Origin: an uncultured Clostridia bacterium
GTDB lineage: Bacteria; Bacillota; Clostridia; Christensenellales; Borkfalkiaceae
DNA length: 44,221 nt
Assembly: GCA_947631925.1 (NCBI GenBank)
Contig: CANRNE010000017.1
Span: 1-44,221 of the forward strand
Direction of reading: 5' to 3'
Each line of letters begins with the position of its first letter. Within the stretch, counting starts at the first letter, position 1. Of the stretch, positions 1 to 7,784 are shown in pieces. The notes under the pieces are model-generated. The model was not told the origin of the DNA. It searched no databases and saw nothing but the letters and a program-made list of their open reading frames with translations. The translations under genes were made by a program, and so were the position numbers.

Positions 1-13
1 CGGCGTTTGCGAA

Positions 14-70
14 GAGTGAGCGCATTCGCCGCGCGAACGATGACCGAGGGCAGGGCTCTACCTGCCCGAG
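14..70 (-). repeat. 57-bp inverted repeat, left copy
   Basis: The reverse complement of this stretch closely matches 3598-3654, with only a few substitutions. Each copy contains a short hairpin (GGGCAGG / CCTGCCC arms). The two copies point in opposite directions and bracket uxaC, uxuB and the PfkB kinase. No open reading frame is plausible here. It looks like a dispersed intergenic repeat of unknown function. Confidence 0.75.
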
Positions 71-169
71 AGAGCTGCCGAGCGAAGCGAGACTGAGGTG
101 GGGCGCGTTATCGGGGCGGAGAATTTTATATTTGTGGAAGAATTGCAATGTAAAACAAAAAAGTTGCAA

Positions 170-198
170 TTTATTTTTTATAAAAAATGTGCTATGAT
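170..198 (+). promoter_or_regulatory. candidate extended -10 promoter for uxaC
   Basis: An extended -10 (TGCTATGAT, 190-198) follows a very A/T-rich stretch. A poor -35 (TTTATT, 170-175) lies 17 bp upstream. A second TATAAT at 212-217 has no matching -35. Either could start the uronate transcript. Confidence 0.45.
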
Positions 199-275
199 AG
201 AGTAGAACTGTTATAATAAGAGACAAACTTATGGGCAGCGCGGCGGCTGCGGGCGGCAAGCCGATGAGGAGGAGC

Positions 276-1607
276 ATGAGAGAATTTTTTGACGACGGCG
301 TTTTATTGCATTCGGCAACTGCCCGAAGGTACTATGACGAAGTAAAAAATCTGCCGATTGTGGATTATCATTCCCATCTCTCGGAGAGGGACATCGCGCA
401 GGACAGGAAGTTTTCCACCGTCACCGGGCTCTGGCTGGCCGCCGACCACTACAAGTGGCGTGCCATGCGCAGTTGCGGGGTGGAGGAGCGGTTCATCACG
501 GGAGATGCGAGCGACGAGGAGAAGTTCTGCGCCTACGCATCCGTGATGCCCAAACTTCTCGGAAGTCCGCTCTACTATTGGACGCATTTCGAGCTCAAGA
601 AGCTGTTCAAAATCTCAAAGCCGCTCAACGAGAGGACGGCGAAGTCCATCTACCGCGAGGCGAACGAGAAGTTGAAGACCCTCTCGGTGCGCACGCTCCT
701 CAAGGAATTCAACGTGGAATACATCGCGACGACGAACGACCCCGTCGAAACGCTCGAATTCCACGGAATTTACGACGGCATCAAAGTCTGTCCGACGTTT
801 CGGCCCGACAAGGCGCTGCGGCTCGAGCGCGCATATCTCGAAGCGCTCGGAAGGGCGACGGGACGGGAAATTTGCACGCTCGGGGACTGGAAGTCGGCGC
901 TCCGCGAACGGCTCGCCTTCTTCATGGCGAAGGGCTGTACGATTGCCGACACGAGCGTGGAGGAGAGCATCTCTTCGGACATCGGAGAGGAGGAGGCGGC
1001 GGCGCTGTTCGAAAAGGGGGAGGGCTGTACGCCCGCGGAACGGCGGCTGTTCTATTCGTACGGCATGCACTTTTTGGGCGGCCTGTTTGCGGAATGCGGC
1101 ATCGTCTGGCAACTGCACATCGGGGCCCTCCGCAACATCAATGAGAGGGCGCACCGCGCGCTCGGATGCGATGCGGGGTACGACGTCATGCGGGGGGATA
1201 TCGACACGGACGAGGTCGCCCGCTTCCTCAACCGTCTGCACGGGGCGGGGAAATTGCCCAAGACCGTCCTCTATTCGCTGAATAAGAACGCCCTGCCCGC
1301 GCTCTGCACGATTGCGGCATGTTTCCCCGACGTGCGGCTGGGCGCGGCGTGGTGGTTCAACGACACCTTGAAGGGCATCTCGGAGCACCTCGAGACGCTC
1401 GCCGAGTACTCCGTCTTCGGGCTCTTCCCCGGCATGCTGACGGACAGCCGTTCCTTCTCGAGCTATTGCCGCTTCGATTTTTTCCGCAGAATTCTCTGCA
1501 ACTATGTGGCGGAGAAAGTGGACGCGGGCGAGTACGACAGGGCGAGCGCAAGCAGACTGCTCTTCGATATCTGCTATCAAAATCCCAAGACATTCATGAA
1601 CATATAA
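276..1607 (+). CDS. uxaC: uronate isomerase (glucuronate isomerase)
   Basis: This enzyme isomerises D-glucuronate to D-fructuronate (and galacturonate to tagaturonate) in the cytoplasm, the first step of uronate catabolism. The 443-residue product matches the UxaC family along its length, with the amidohydrolase-type metal motif DYHSHLSE near residue 30 and a C-terminal WWFNDT segment. An ATG at 231 would add 15 low-complexity residues (Gly/Ala rich). The ATG at 276 follows an AGGAGG and its MREFFDDG start aligns with the usual N-terminus of the family, so 276 is preferred although the spacing is only about 3 nt. It is the first gene of the sugar-acid cluster, 12 nt ahead of uxuB. Substrate preference for glucuronate over galacturonate is inferred from the neighbours. 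Confidence 0.93.
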   Translation: MREFFDDGVLLHSATARRYYDEVKNLPIVDYHSHLSERDIAQDRKFSTVTGLWLAADHYKWRAMRSCGVEERFITGDASDEEKFCAYASVMPKLLGSPLYYWTHFELKKLFKISKPLNERTAKSIYREANEKLKTLSVRTLLKEFNVEYIATTNDPVETLEFHGIYDGIKVCPTFRPDKALRLERAYLEALGRATGREICTLGDWKSALRERLAFFMAKGCTIADTSVEESISSDIGEEEAAALFEKGEGCTPAERRLFYSYGMHFLGGLFAECGIVWQLHIGALRNINERAHRALGCDAGYDVMRGDIDTDEVARFLNRLHGAGKLPKTVLYSLNKNALPALCTIAACFPDVRLGAAWWFNDTLKGISEHLETLAEYSVFGLFPGMLTDSRSFSSYCRFDFFRRILCNYVAEKVDAGEYDRASASRLLFDICYQNPKTFMNI

Positions 1608-1619
1608 GGAGAACGTACG

Positions 1620-2453
1620 ATGAAATTACCCTTCCGAGTGGATTTGAGCGACAAGGTCGCGGCGGTGACGGGCGCGGGCGGCGTGCTCATGAGCGAATTC
1701 GCAAAGGCGCTCGCGGCATGCGGCGCAAGAGTTGCCCTTCTCGACATCAACTACGAGGCGGCGAAGAAATTTGCCGACGAAATCGGCGACCGCGCGATTG
1801 CCGTGCGGTGCAACTGCCTCGATAAAAAGAGCATTTTGCAGGCAAAAGAGATAGTCAACGAGGCATTCGGCCCCGTCAACCTCTTAATCAACGGCGCGGG
1901 CGGAAACAACCCTAAGGCGACTTGCGACAACGAGACGATGCAAGAGGGGCTTCCCGAGGAGACGAAAACCTTCTTTGATTTGGAGGAGAGCGGGCTCAAA
2001 TTCGTGTTCGACCTCAACATCACGTCCGCCTTTTTGACGACGCAGGTCTTCGCCGCGGATATGGTGAAGACGGGCGGGAATATTATGAATATTTCCTCAA
2101 TGAACGCCTTCCGTCCGCTCACGAAAATCCCCGCATATTCGGCGGCGAAGGCGGGAATTTCCAACTTCACGCAGTGGCTCGCCGTCCATTTTGCCCCCTG
2201 CGGAATTCGCTGTAACGCCATTGCGCCCGGTTTCTTTGTGACCAACCAGAACAGAGACCTGCTCTTTCATTCCGACGGCACGCCTACGCCCCGTACGGAG
2301 AAGATTTTGCGGGCGACTCCGCAAAAGCGGTTCGGCGAGACGGAGGACCTCATCGGCACCCTTCTTTGGCTTGCGAGCGACGAGGCGAGCGGCTTTGTGA
2401 CGGGGTCCGTGATTGCGGTTGACGGCGGATTTGCCGCCTACAGCGGCGTATAA
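1620..2453 (+). CDS. uxuB: SDR-type D-fructuronate reductase (mannonate oxidoreductase)
   Basis: The gene encodes a 277-residue short-chain dehydrogenase/reductase. It has the nucleotide-binding TGAGG loop near residue 17, an NGAG motif near 92, a catalytic serine in NISSMNAF and the YSAAK catalytic pair. Length and sequence style match the SDR UxuB (YjmF) type of Bacillus rather than the long-chain E. coli UxuB. It should reduce D-fructuronate to D-mannonate with NADH. A good AAGGAG precedes the start, and it follows uxaC by 12 nt, so the two are almost certainly cotranscribed. SDR proteins are hard to assign by sequence alone; the specificity rests on family resemblance and on the adjacent uxaC. 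Confidence 0.85.
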   Translation: MKLPFRVDLSDKVAAVTGAGGVLMSEFAKALAACGARVALLDINYEAAKKFADEIGDRAIAVRCNCLDKKSILQAKEIVNEAFGPVNLLINGAGGNNPKATCDNETMQEGLPEETKTFFDLEESGLKFVFDLNITSAFLTTQVFAADMVKTGGNIMNISSMNAFRPLTKIPAYSAAKAGISNFTQWLAVHFAPCGIRCNAIAPGFFVTNQNRDLLFHSDGTPTPRTEKILRATPQKRFGETEDLIGTLLWLASDEASGFVTGSVIAVDGGFAAYSGV

Positions 2454-2484
2454 GGGAGCCATGGAGCGCCGAAAAGGAGAAATC

Positions 2485-3543
2485 ATGAAGAAATATGCCA
2501 TCATCGCGCCGACGAGCATGGGCGTTCGCATCACGCCGACGGACAGACAGCCCGTGGCGACCTCCAACCTCTTCCGCATGCAGGCGACGAGCGCGGAGAG
2601 CAACGTGCTCAGCATCGCCGCAGGGCTCAAAAAGCCCGTCAAAGTGCTCACGACCTTTGTGGAAGGCAGTCCTGTTGCACAGTTTATCAAGGGGGACCTT
2701 CGCCGCCGCGGCATCGACTTCGAGGGCAGAGACCTTCCGCAGGGCGGTCCTTGGGGATATCGCCACCAGTTCAACATCGCAGACAGCGGCTACGGCCTCC
2801 GCGCCCCCCGCGTCACAAACGACAGGGCGGGGGAAGTGGGCAGGACTCTCCGGACAAGCGACTTCGACCTCGAGCGCATCTTCGGGGAAGAGGGGTGCGA
2901 AATTCTGCACCTGAGCGGCCTCATCTGCGCCCTCTCGCCCGAGACGGGCAAGTTCTGCCTGCAGCTCGCGCGCACGGCGAAGAAGTACGGCACGAAAATC
3001 TCCTTCGACCTCAACTACCGCGCCTCCTTCTGGCAGGGAAGAGAGGGGGAACTCTCCGCGATTTTTGCGGAAATTGCGGGGGCGGCGGACATTCTCGTCG
3101 GCAACGAAGAGGACTTCCAGCTCTGTCTCGGCATCGAGGGCCCCGAGGCGGGCGGACGGGACATCGCGGCAAAAATCGACAGCTTCAAGGGAATGGTGGG
3201 AAATGTCAAAAAGTCCTATCCGAACGCCACGATGTTTGCAACCACCCTCCGCCAAGTCGTCTCTGCCAACGAGCACCTCTGGGGCGCCATTCTGCTGAGC
3301 GGGGGCGCATGGACAGTCATCGAGCCCCGTCCCATTCCCGTGCTCGACCGAATCGGCGGCGGCGACGGGTTTGTCGGGGGGCTCTTATACGGGGTCTTGA
3401 ACGGCTGGGAGCCCGAAAAATGCGCGCAGTTCGGCTGGGCGGCGGGGGCGTTTGTTGCGACTCTTCCCGACGACTTCGGCCTGCCCGCCGACGAAAAACA
3501 GATTTGGGACATCTGGGCGGGGAACGCCCGCGTCCAGCGGTAG
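2485..3543 (+). CDS. PfkB-family sugar-acid kinase (KDG kinase-like; gluconate kinase proposed)
   Basis: This is a 352-residue ribokinase/PfkB-fold kinase. The C-terminal signature is RIGGGDGF with the catalytic base at about Asp294; a middle FDLNYRASFW segment resembles 2-keto-3-deoxygluconate (KDG) kinases. The start at 2485 follows AAAAGGAGA; the longer frame from 2413 overlaps uxuB and has no ribosome site. In ordinary uronate loci a PfkB kinase phosphorylates KDG. No mannonate dehydratase or KDPG aldolase is present here, whereas gnd and a gluconate/mannonate-type epimerase are. Phosphorylation of D-gluconate to 6-phosphogluconate therefore fits the context better. The family is secure and the substrate is inference. 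Confidence 0.85.
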   Translation: MKKYAIIAPTSMGVRITPTDRQPVATSNLFRMQATSAESNVLSIAAGLKKPVKVLTTFVEGSPVAQFIKGDLRRRGIDFEGRDLPQGGPWGYRHQFNIADSGYGLRAPRVTNDRAGEVGRTLRTSDFDLERIFGEEGCEILHLSGLICALSPETGKFCLQLARTAKKYGTKISFDLNYRASFWQGREGELSAIFAEIAGAADILVGNEEDFQLCLGIEGPEAGGRDIAAKIDSFKGMVGNVKKSYPNATMFATTLRQVVSANEHLWGAILLSGGAWTVIEPRPIPVLDRIGGGDGFVGGLLYGVLNGWEPEKCAQFGWAAGAFVATLPDDFGLPADEKQIWDIWAGNARVQR

Positions 3544-3597
3544 AGTTGATTTTAGAGCGCCACCCCTTCCGTCGCTCTCTTCGTTCGCGCCACCCTT

Positions 3598-3654
3598 CTC
3601 GGGCAGGTAGAGTCCTGCCCTCGGGCACCGTTCGCGCGGCAAATGCGCTCACTC
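3598..3654 (+). repeat. 57-bp inverted repeat, right copy
   Basis: Matches the reverse complement of 14-70 with a handful of differences and the same internal GGGCAGG/CCTGCCC hairpin. It lies about 55 bp after the kinase stop codon. Confidence 0.75.
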
Positions 3655-3824
3655 CTGTCGCAACGCGCGAAAAGTTCACTGGACTTTTCGCAGAACGCGT
3701 TGCTCCACCTCAAGGGGTGGGCAAGTGACTTGGCGCCCCCTTGAGACTCGGGCAAGCAACTTGGCTCCCCCTTGAGGGGGAGCTGTCACGCAGTGACTGA
3801 GGGGGTGCCATTTCAAAATAACGG

Positions 3825-3855
3825 AAAAAGCAAAAACCACGCTTTTTGCTTTTTT
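3825..3855 (+). terminator. 12-bp A/T hairpin, possible terminator after the kinase
   Basis: AAAAAGCAAAAA (3825-3836) pairs perfectly with TTTTTGCTTTTT (3843-3854) over a six-base loop and ends in a T run. The same hairpin occurs at 19585-19614 on the other strand, so it belongs to the composite repeat. Termination here would separate uxaC-uxuB-kinase from gnd, and may be partial. Confidence 0.45.
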
Positions 3856-3954
3856 GCGTGGGCGGCAGGGACCGCCGCACGCCTCTTCGCGGAGGCCACC
3901 GCTCATGTCGCGCCGCCGCTCACAGCACCCCATGCTGTTGAGCGAGAATTGCGG

Positions 3955-4083
3955 CGCTCCACTCAATTTGCGACCTTGGGGCCTATTGTCGGATGAAACG
4001 ACCGCGACAATAAGCCGATTAAGCCGCAAACGCTAATTTCCTCGACGAAAATATTTGCGAACGCAAAGATTTTCGCCGAAACC
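3955..4083 (+). repeat. composite leader repeat, copy A
   Basis: Contains CAATTTGC, then TATTGTCGGATGAAAC, a spacer, and a long hairpin at 4043-4078 (outer arms CGACGAAAA/TTTTCGCCG, inner arms TTTGCG/CGCAAA). It is near identical to copy B at 4125-4254 and related to inverted copy C at 19450-19643. In this copy CTATTGTCG also faces a CGACAATAAG, forming an extra inverted repeat around 3983-4013. Confidence 0.8.
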
Positions 4084-4124
4084 TAAAATACCTTGCGCGA
4101 GCAAAACCACGCTTTTGCGCTGCG

Positions 4125-4254
4125 CGCCACAATTTGCAACGCCACCGCAGGCTTATTGTCGGATGAAACGACCGCGACGACCAGACAAATTAAGCCGCAA
4201 ACGCTAATTTCCTCGACGAAAATATTTGCGAACGCAAAGATTTTCGCCGAAACC
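4125..4254 (+). repeat. composite leader repeat, copy B, directly upstream of gnd
   Basis: A tandem copy of the element at 3955-4083. Its terminal hairpin spans 4214-4249 and ends 18 nt before the gnd start, immediately followed by the gnd ribosome site AAAGGAG. The repeat therefore forms part of the gnd 5' leader if transcription enters from upstream. Confidence 0.8.
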
Positions 4255-4267
4255 CAAAGGAGAATTT

Positions 4268-5710
4268 ATGCTTGCCGATATCGGAATGATTGGGCTTGCC
4301 GTCATGGGAAGCAATTTGGTAAAAAATATGCTCGGGCACGGGTACACCGTCGCGGTCTACAACCGCGAGCGGGAGATGACCGAGCACTTCATGGAACAAA
4401 ACGAGGGCAAGAAGGTGATTGCGACGTATTCCTATGCGGAACTCGTCAAAAACATCGCACGTCCGCGCAAAATCATGATGATGATTCGGGCGGGCAGTCC
4501 CGTGGACATGGTGATAGGGGAGCTCCTGCCCCTCCTCGACGAGGGGGACATCGTGATAGACGGCGGGAATTCCCACTTTCCCGACACCGTGCGCCGCACC
4601 GCGCTCTTGGAGAGCAAGGGATTTCGCTTCATCGGGACGGGCGTCTCGGGCGGCGAGGAGGGGGCGCTCAAGGGCCCTTCCCTCATGCCGGGCGGGTCTC
4701 CCTCCGCGTGGGAGGAGGTAAAGCCCGTCTTCCAAGCCATCTGCGCGAAGGCGGACGGCAGTCCCTGCTGCGAATGGGTGGGGGAGAACGGCGCGGGGCA
4801 CTTCGTCAAGATGGTGCACAACGGCATCGAGTACGGCGACATGCAGCTCATCTGCGAGAGCTACCAGCTCATGCGCGACCTGTTGGGGCTCTCCGCGGAG
4901 GAGATGAGCGCCGTCTTCAAGAATTGGAACGGGACGGAGCTCAACAGCTATCTCATCGAAATCACGGGCAACATTCTCGCAAAGAAGGACGAGGACGGCA
5001 CGCCGCTCGTCGAACATATTCTCGACACGGCGGGGCAGAAGGGCACGGGCAAATGGACGGGCATTTCCTCCTTGGAGGAGGGCGTCCCGCTCACCCTCAT
5101 CTGCGAGGCGGTGCACGCGCGCTGTCTCTCCGCGATGAAGGAGGAGCGCGTCCGCGCGTCGAAGGCATATCCCCGCACCAAAGCCGTCTATCATGGCGAC
5201 AGAGACGCCCTCATCGAGGACATCCGCAGGGCGCTCTACTGCGCGAAAATCGTCTCATACACGCAGGGCTACACCCTCATGCGGGCGGCGGCGAAGACAT
5301 ATCACTGGAATTTGAACTACGGCGGCATCGCCCTCATGTGGCGGGGCGGCTGTATCATCCGCTCGCGCTTCTTGGGGAAGATAAAAGAGGCGTTTGACAA
5401 CAATCCCGCCCTCGAAAATCTCCTGCTCGACCCCTACTTTATGGATACCGTCGAGAAATTCAAGGACAGTTGGCGGAAAGTCGTGGCGACGGCGATAAGC
5501 TATGGCGTCCCCGTGCCCGCGATGAGCGCCGCGCTCGAGTACTTCGACGGCTACACGACGGAGCGTCTGCCCGCAAACCTTCTGCAAGCACAGCGCGACT
5601 ACTTCGGCGCACACACCTACGAGCGGACGGACACCCCGCGCGGCGAATTTTTCCACACCGACTGGACGGGCGAGGGCGGCGACACGTCGTCCACGACGTA
5701 CGAAGTATAG
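4268..5710 (+). CDS. gnd: 6-phosphogluconate dehydrogenase, decarboxylating
   Basis: Oxidatively decarboxylates 6-phosphogluconate to ribulose-5-phosphate and CO2, reducing NAD(P)+. The 480-residue protein has the N-terminal Rossmann motif IGLAVMGSNL, the DGGNSHFPDT segment, a GTGVSGGEEGA substrate loop and the catalytic VKMVHNGIEYGDM segment (Lys181, His184, Asn185). The start at 4268 follows AAAGGAG. The gene begins at the edge of repeat copy B and ends 9 nt before the epimerase gene. In many bacteria gnd is a free-standing pentose phosphate gene. Its position between uronate and epimerase genes implies that 6-phosphogluconate is the pathway's phosphorylated intermediate. Confidence 0.97.
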   Translation: MLADIGMIGLAVMGSNLVKNMLGHGYTVAVYNREREMTEHFMEQNEGKKVIATYSYAELVKNIARPRKIMMMIRAGSPVDMVIGELLPLLDEGDIVIDGGNSHFPDTVRRTALLESKGFRFIGTGVSGGEEGALKGPSLMPGGSPSAWEEVKPVFQAICAKADGSPCCEWVGENGAGHFVKMVHNGIEYGDMQLICESYQLMRDLLGLSAEEMSAVFKNWNGTELNSYLIEITGNILAKKDEDGTPLVEHILDTAGQKGTGKWTGISSLEEGVPLTLICEAVHARCLSAMKEERVRASKAYPRTKAVYHGDRDALIEDIRRALYCAKIVSYTQGYTLMRAAAKTYHWNLNYGGIALMWRGGCIIRSRFLGKIKEAFDNNPALENLLLDPYFMDTVEKFKDSWRKVVATAISYGVPVPAMSAALEYFDGYTTERLPANLLQAQRDYFGAHTYERTDTPRGEFFHTDWTGEGGDTSSTTYEV

Positions 5711-5719
5711 AGGAACAGC

Positions 5720-6985
5720 ATGTATCTCGAGTATCAGGCGGAGGGAGAGAGCCTCTCCCCCGAACAAATCAGGGACGCCCTTTTGCAATCGTTAAAGGGC
5801 AGAACGCCAAAGAAGGTGCTCATCGTCCCGCCCGACTTCACGCGCTTTCACTCCAACGCGGGGTATATCACGAATGTCTACTATCATGCGCTCGAGGGCG
5901 CCGAGGTGGATATCATGCCCGCGCTCGGCACCCATGCCAAGATGACGAGGGAGGAATGTGCCGAGATGTTCGGGGACATTCCTTACGAGAAATTTTCGGA
6001 GCACCGTTGGAGGACGGACGTCGTCAAAGTGGGCACCGTGCCCGCGGATTTCCTCGAGGCCATCTCCGAGGGGACCTGGACGGAGCCCATCGACTGCGAA
6101 GTCAACAAGATTTTATTCGGGGGTTACGACCTCATTCTCTCGGTGGGACAGGTCGTCCCGCACGAGGTCGTCGGCATGTCCAACCATTCCAAGAACATCT
6201 TGGTGGGGCTGGGCGGCAGTAAATTTATCAACGCCTCGCACATGGTGGGCGCGCTGTACGGCTTGGAGCGCATGATGGGACGGGACAACACCGTCACAAG
6301 GAAGCTCTTCGACTACTGCATCACCCGGTTCTTGGGGGAGCTCCCCATTCTCTGGGTGCTCACGGTGACGACCGCGCCCGCGGGGCACATCCGGACGCAC
6401 GGCCTGTTCATCGGCGAGGGGAGAAGGCCCTTGCAGGCGGCGATTTCCCTCTCGCAGAGGAAGAATTTGGACATTCTCGACCGTCCCATCAAGACCTGCG
6501 TCGTCTATCTCGACCCGAAGGAGTTCAAGAGCACTTGGCTGGGGAACAAGGCCATCTACCGCACCCGCATGGCGATTGCGGACGGCGGGAACCTCTTGGT
6601 GCTCGCCCCCGGGGTGGAGAAGTTCGGCGAGGACCCCGTGCAGGATTTTCTCATCCGAAAATACGGCTATGTGGGGCGGAAGAGGATTTTGGAGCTCTTC
6701 AAAACGGAGAAGGACTTAAGGGAGAACATGGGCACGGCGGCGCACCTCATCCACGGCTCGTCCGACGGAAGGTTTTCCATCACCTACGCCGCCCCGCGCA
6801 TGACGAGAGAGGAAGTGGAGGGCGTGGGGTTCGGCTACGCCGACTTTCGCGAGGCGATAGCCCGCTATTCCCCCGAAAAGCTGTCCGCGGGTTGGAACAA
6901 CCTCGGCGGCGAAGAGATTTTCTTTGTCCCCAATCCCGCTTTGGGGCTGTGGATGGAAGAGAGCAGATTAAAGACAGATGTTTAA
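5720..6985 (+). CDS. LarA-superfamily 2-hydroxyacid epimerase (mannonate/gluconate 2-epimerase proposed)
   Basis: A 421-residue member of the lactate racemase (LarA, DUF2088) superfamily. The active-site set is present. PDFTR (Asp39, Arg42) matches the LarA DxTR substrate motif, and GTHAKM carries His72. His148, Lys158 and His174 reproduce the exact 10- and 16-residue spacing of LarA His174, Lys184 and His200, which hold the nickel-pincer (NPN) cofactor and act in catalysis. Superfamily members invert C2 of 2-hydroxyacids, and D-gluconate 2-epimerase activity has been reported in it. D-mannonate and D-gluconate differ only at C2, so conversion of mannonate to gluconate fits uxuB upstream and gnd beside it. 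Activity would need LarB/C/E cofactor enzymes, which are not in this window. It overlaps the AraC gene by 8 nt. Confidence 0.88.
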   Translation: MYLEYQAEGESLSPEQIRDALLQSLKGRTPKKVLIVPPDFTRFHSNAGYITNVYYHALEGAEVDIMPALGTHAKMTREECAEMFGDIPYEKFSEHRWRTDVVKVGTVPADFLEAISEGTWTEPIDCEVNKILFGGYDLILSVGQVVPHEVVGMSNHSKNILVGLGGSKFINASHMVGALYGLERMMGRDNTVTRKLFDYCITRFLGELPILWVLTVTTAPAGHIRTHGLFIGEGRRPLQAAISLSQRKNLDILDRPIKTCVVYLDPKEFKSTWLGNKAIYRTRMAIADGGNLLVLAPGVEKFGEDPVQDFLIRKYGYVGRKRILELFKTEKDLRENMGTAAHLIHGSSDGRFSITYAAPRMTREEVEGVGFGYADFREAIARYSPEKLSAGWNNLGGEEIFFVPNPALGLWMEESRLKTDV

Positions 6986-7784
6986 TTTTATTTACGGCGG
7001 AATTGATTTCGCCCATAAACTGGATGCCGCGAGCAATCCGACAGAGCAATATTTCAAGCACGTGCACGCGTTCCATGAAGTCATCTGCTTCGTGGAGGGC
7101 GACGTGGAGTACACGGTAGAATCCGAGACGAGGCGGCTCGTCCCCGGGGACCTCGTCGTGGTCGCCGCGGGGCGGTATCACTTCGCGACGGTCAATCCCG
7201 ACGTGCGCTACGAGCGGTACGTGCTCAAATTCCCGAGCGACGTCATTCCCGCCTTCCTCGCGGAGCGGATTCAGACACTCGGCCCCTTCTTGGGGGGAGA
7301 AAACGCGCTGTCCTTTGCCGTCTACGACACGTACTACGGGAATTATTCGGACGAGGAGCTCAAGGCGCTCTACCTTGCCGAGCTCGTCAAATTCCTCGTG
7401 ACGCTGTCCAAGGAGCCGCAGGCGACGCCGCACCAGACGAACACGACCATCGCCGCCATCGTCCGCTATATCGACGAGCACATCCGCCTGCCGATTACCC
7501 TCGAGGGCATCAGCGAGGAGTTCCACTTCTCCAAGTCGTACATCAGCAACGAATTCAAGCGGTACATGAAGATTTCCGTCATGCAGTATGTACGCCTCAA
7601 GAAGATTATCGCGGCGCACCGGCTCATTCTCACGGGCAAGAAGAAGTCCTACGTCGCCGAGGAATTCGGCTTTGAAAACTACTCGACGTTCTACCGTCAG
7701 TATCTCAAACTGCTCGAGGACGGCTCGCTGCCGCATTCTTCGGACCGCCGCAAAAAACAAGGGGAAAATCAGAGGGAAACATGA
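6978..7784 (+). CDS. AraC-family transcriptional regulator
   Basis: The 268-residue protein has an N-terminal cupin-like sensor domain (residues about 15-90, with KHVHAFHEV and LVPGDLVVV) and a C-terminal pair of AraC/XylS helix-turn-helix motifs (about 160-250, ending in EEFGFENYSTFYRQYLK). It probably senses a sugar acid or released sugar and controls the surrounding locus. The start overlaps the epimerase stop by 8 nt and the stop overlaps the GH2 start as ATGA, so all three are translationally coupled. The ribosome site is weak, in line with coupling. The effector is not deducible from sequence. Confidence 0.93.
   Translation: MFNFIYGGIDFAHKLDAASNPTEQYFKHVHAFHEVICFVEGDVEYTVESETRRLVPGDLVVVAAGRYHFATVNPDVRYERYVLKFPSDVIPAFLAERIQTLGPFLGGENALSFAVYDTYYGNYSDEELKALYLAELVKFLVTLSKEPQATPHQTNTTIAAIVRYIDEHIRLPITLEGISEEFHFSKSYISNEFKRYMKISVMQYVRLKKIIAAHRLILTGKKKSYVAEEFGFENYSTFYRQYLKLLEDGSLPHSSDRRKKQGENQRET

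Larger units (their letters stand above)
3544..4267. other. 724-bp repeat-rich intergenic region
   Basis: No credible gene lies here; the short frames are low-complexity shadows. It contains the right copy of the 57-bp inverted repeat (3598-3654), a G-rich TGAGGGGGTG tract near 3798, a 12-bp A/T hairpin (3825-3854) that could terminate the upstream transcript, and two tandem copies of a hairpin-bearing repeat (about 3955-4083 and 4125-4254). No good sigma-A promoter for gnd was found, so gnd is read either from uxaC through the repeats or from a promoter I do not recognise. Confidence 0.7.

Noticed and set aside
231-275. Upstream ATG for uxaC adding 15 residues
   Set aside because: The addition is Gly/Ala-rich, has no clear ribosome site, and does not match the family N-terminus.
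3676-4029. 117-codon frame on the - strand in the gap before gnd
   Set aside because: Lies wholly within intergenic repeats; a similar frame appears at 19411-19593 only because the repeat recurs.
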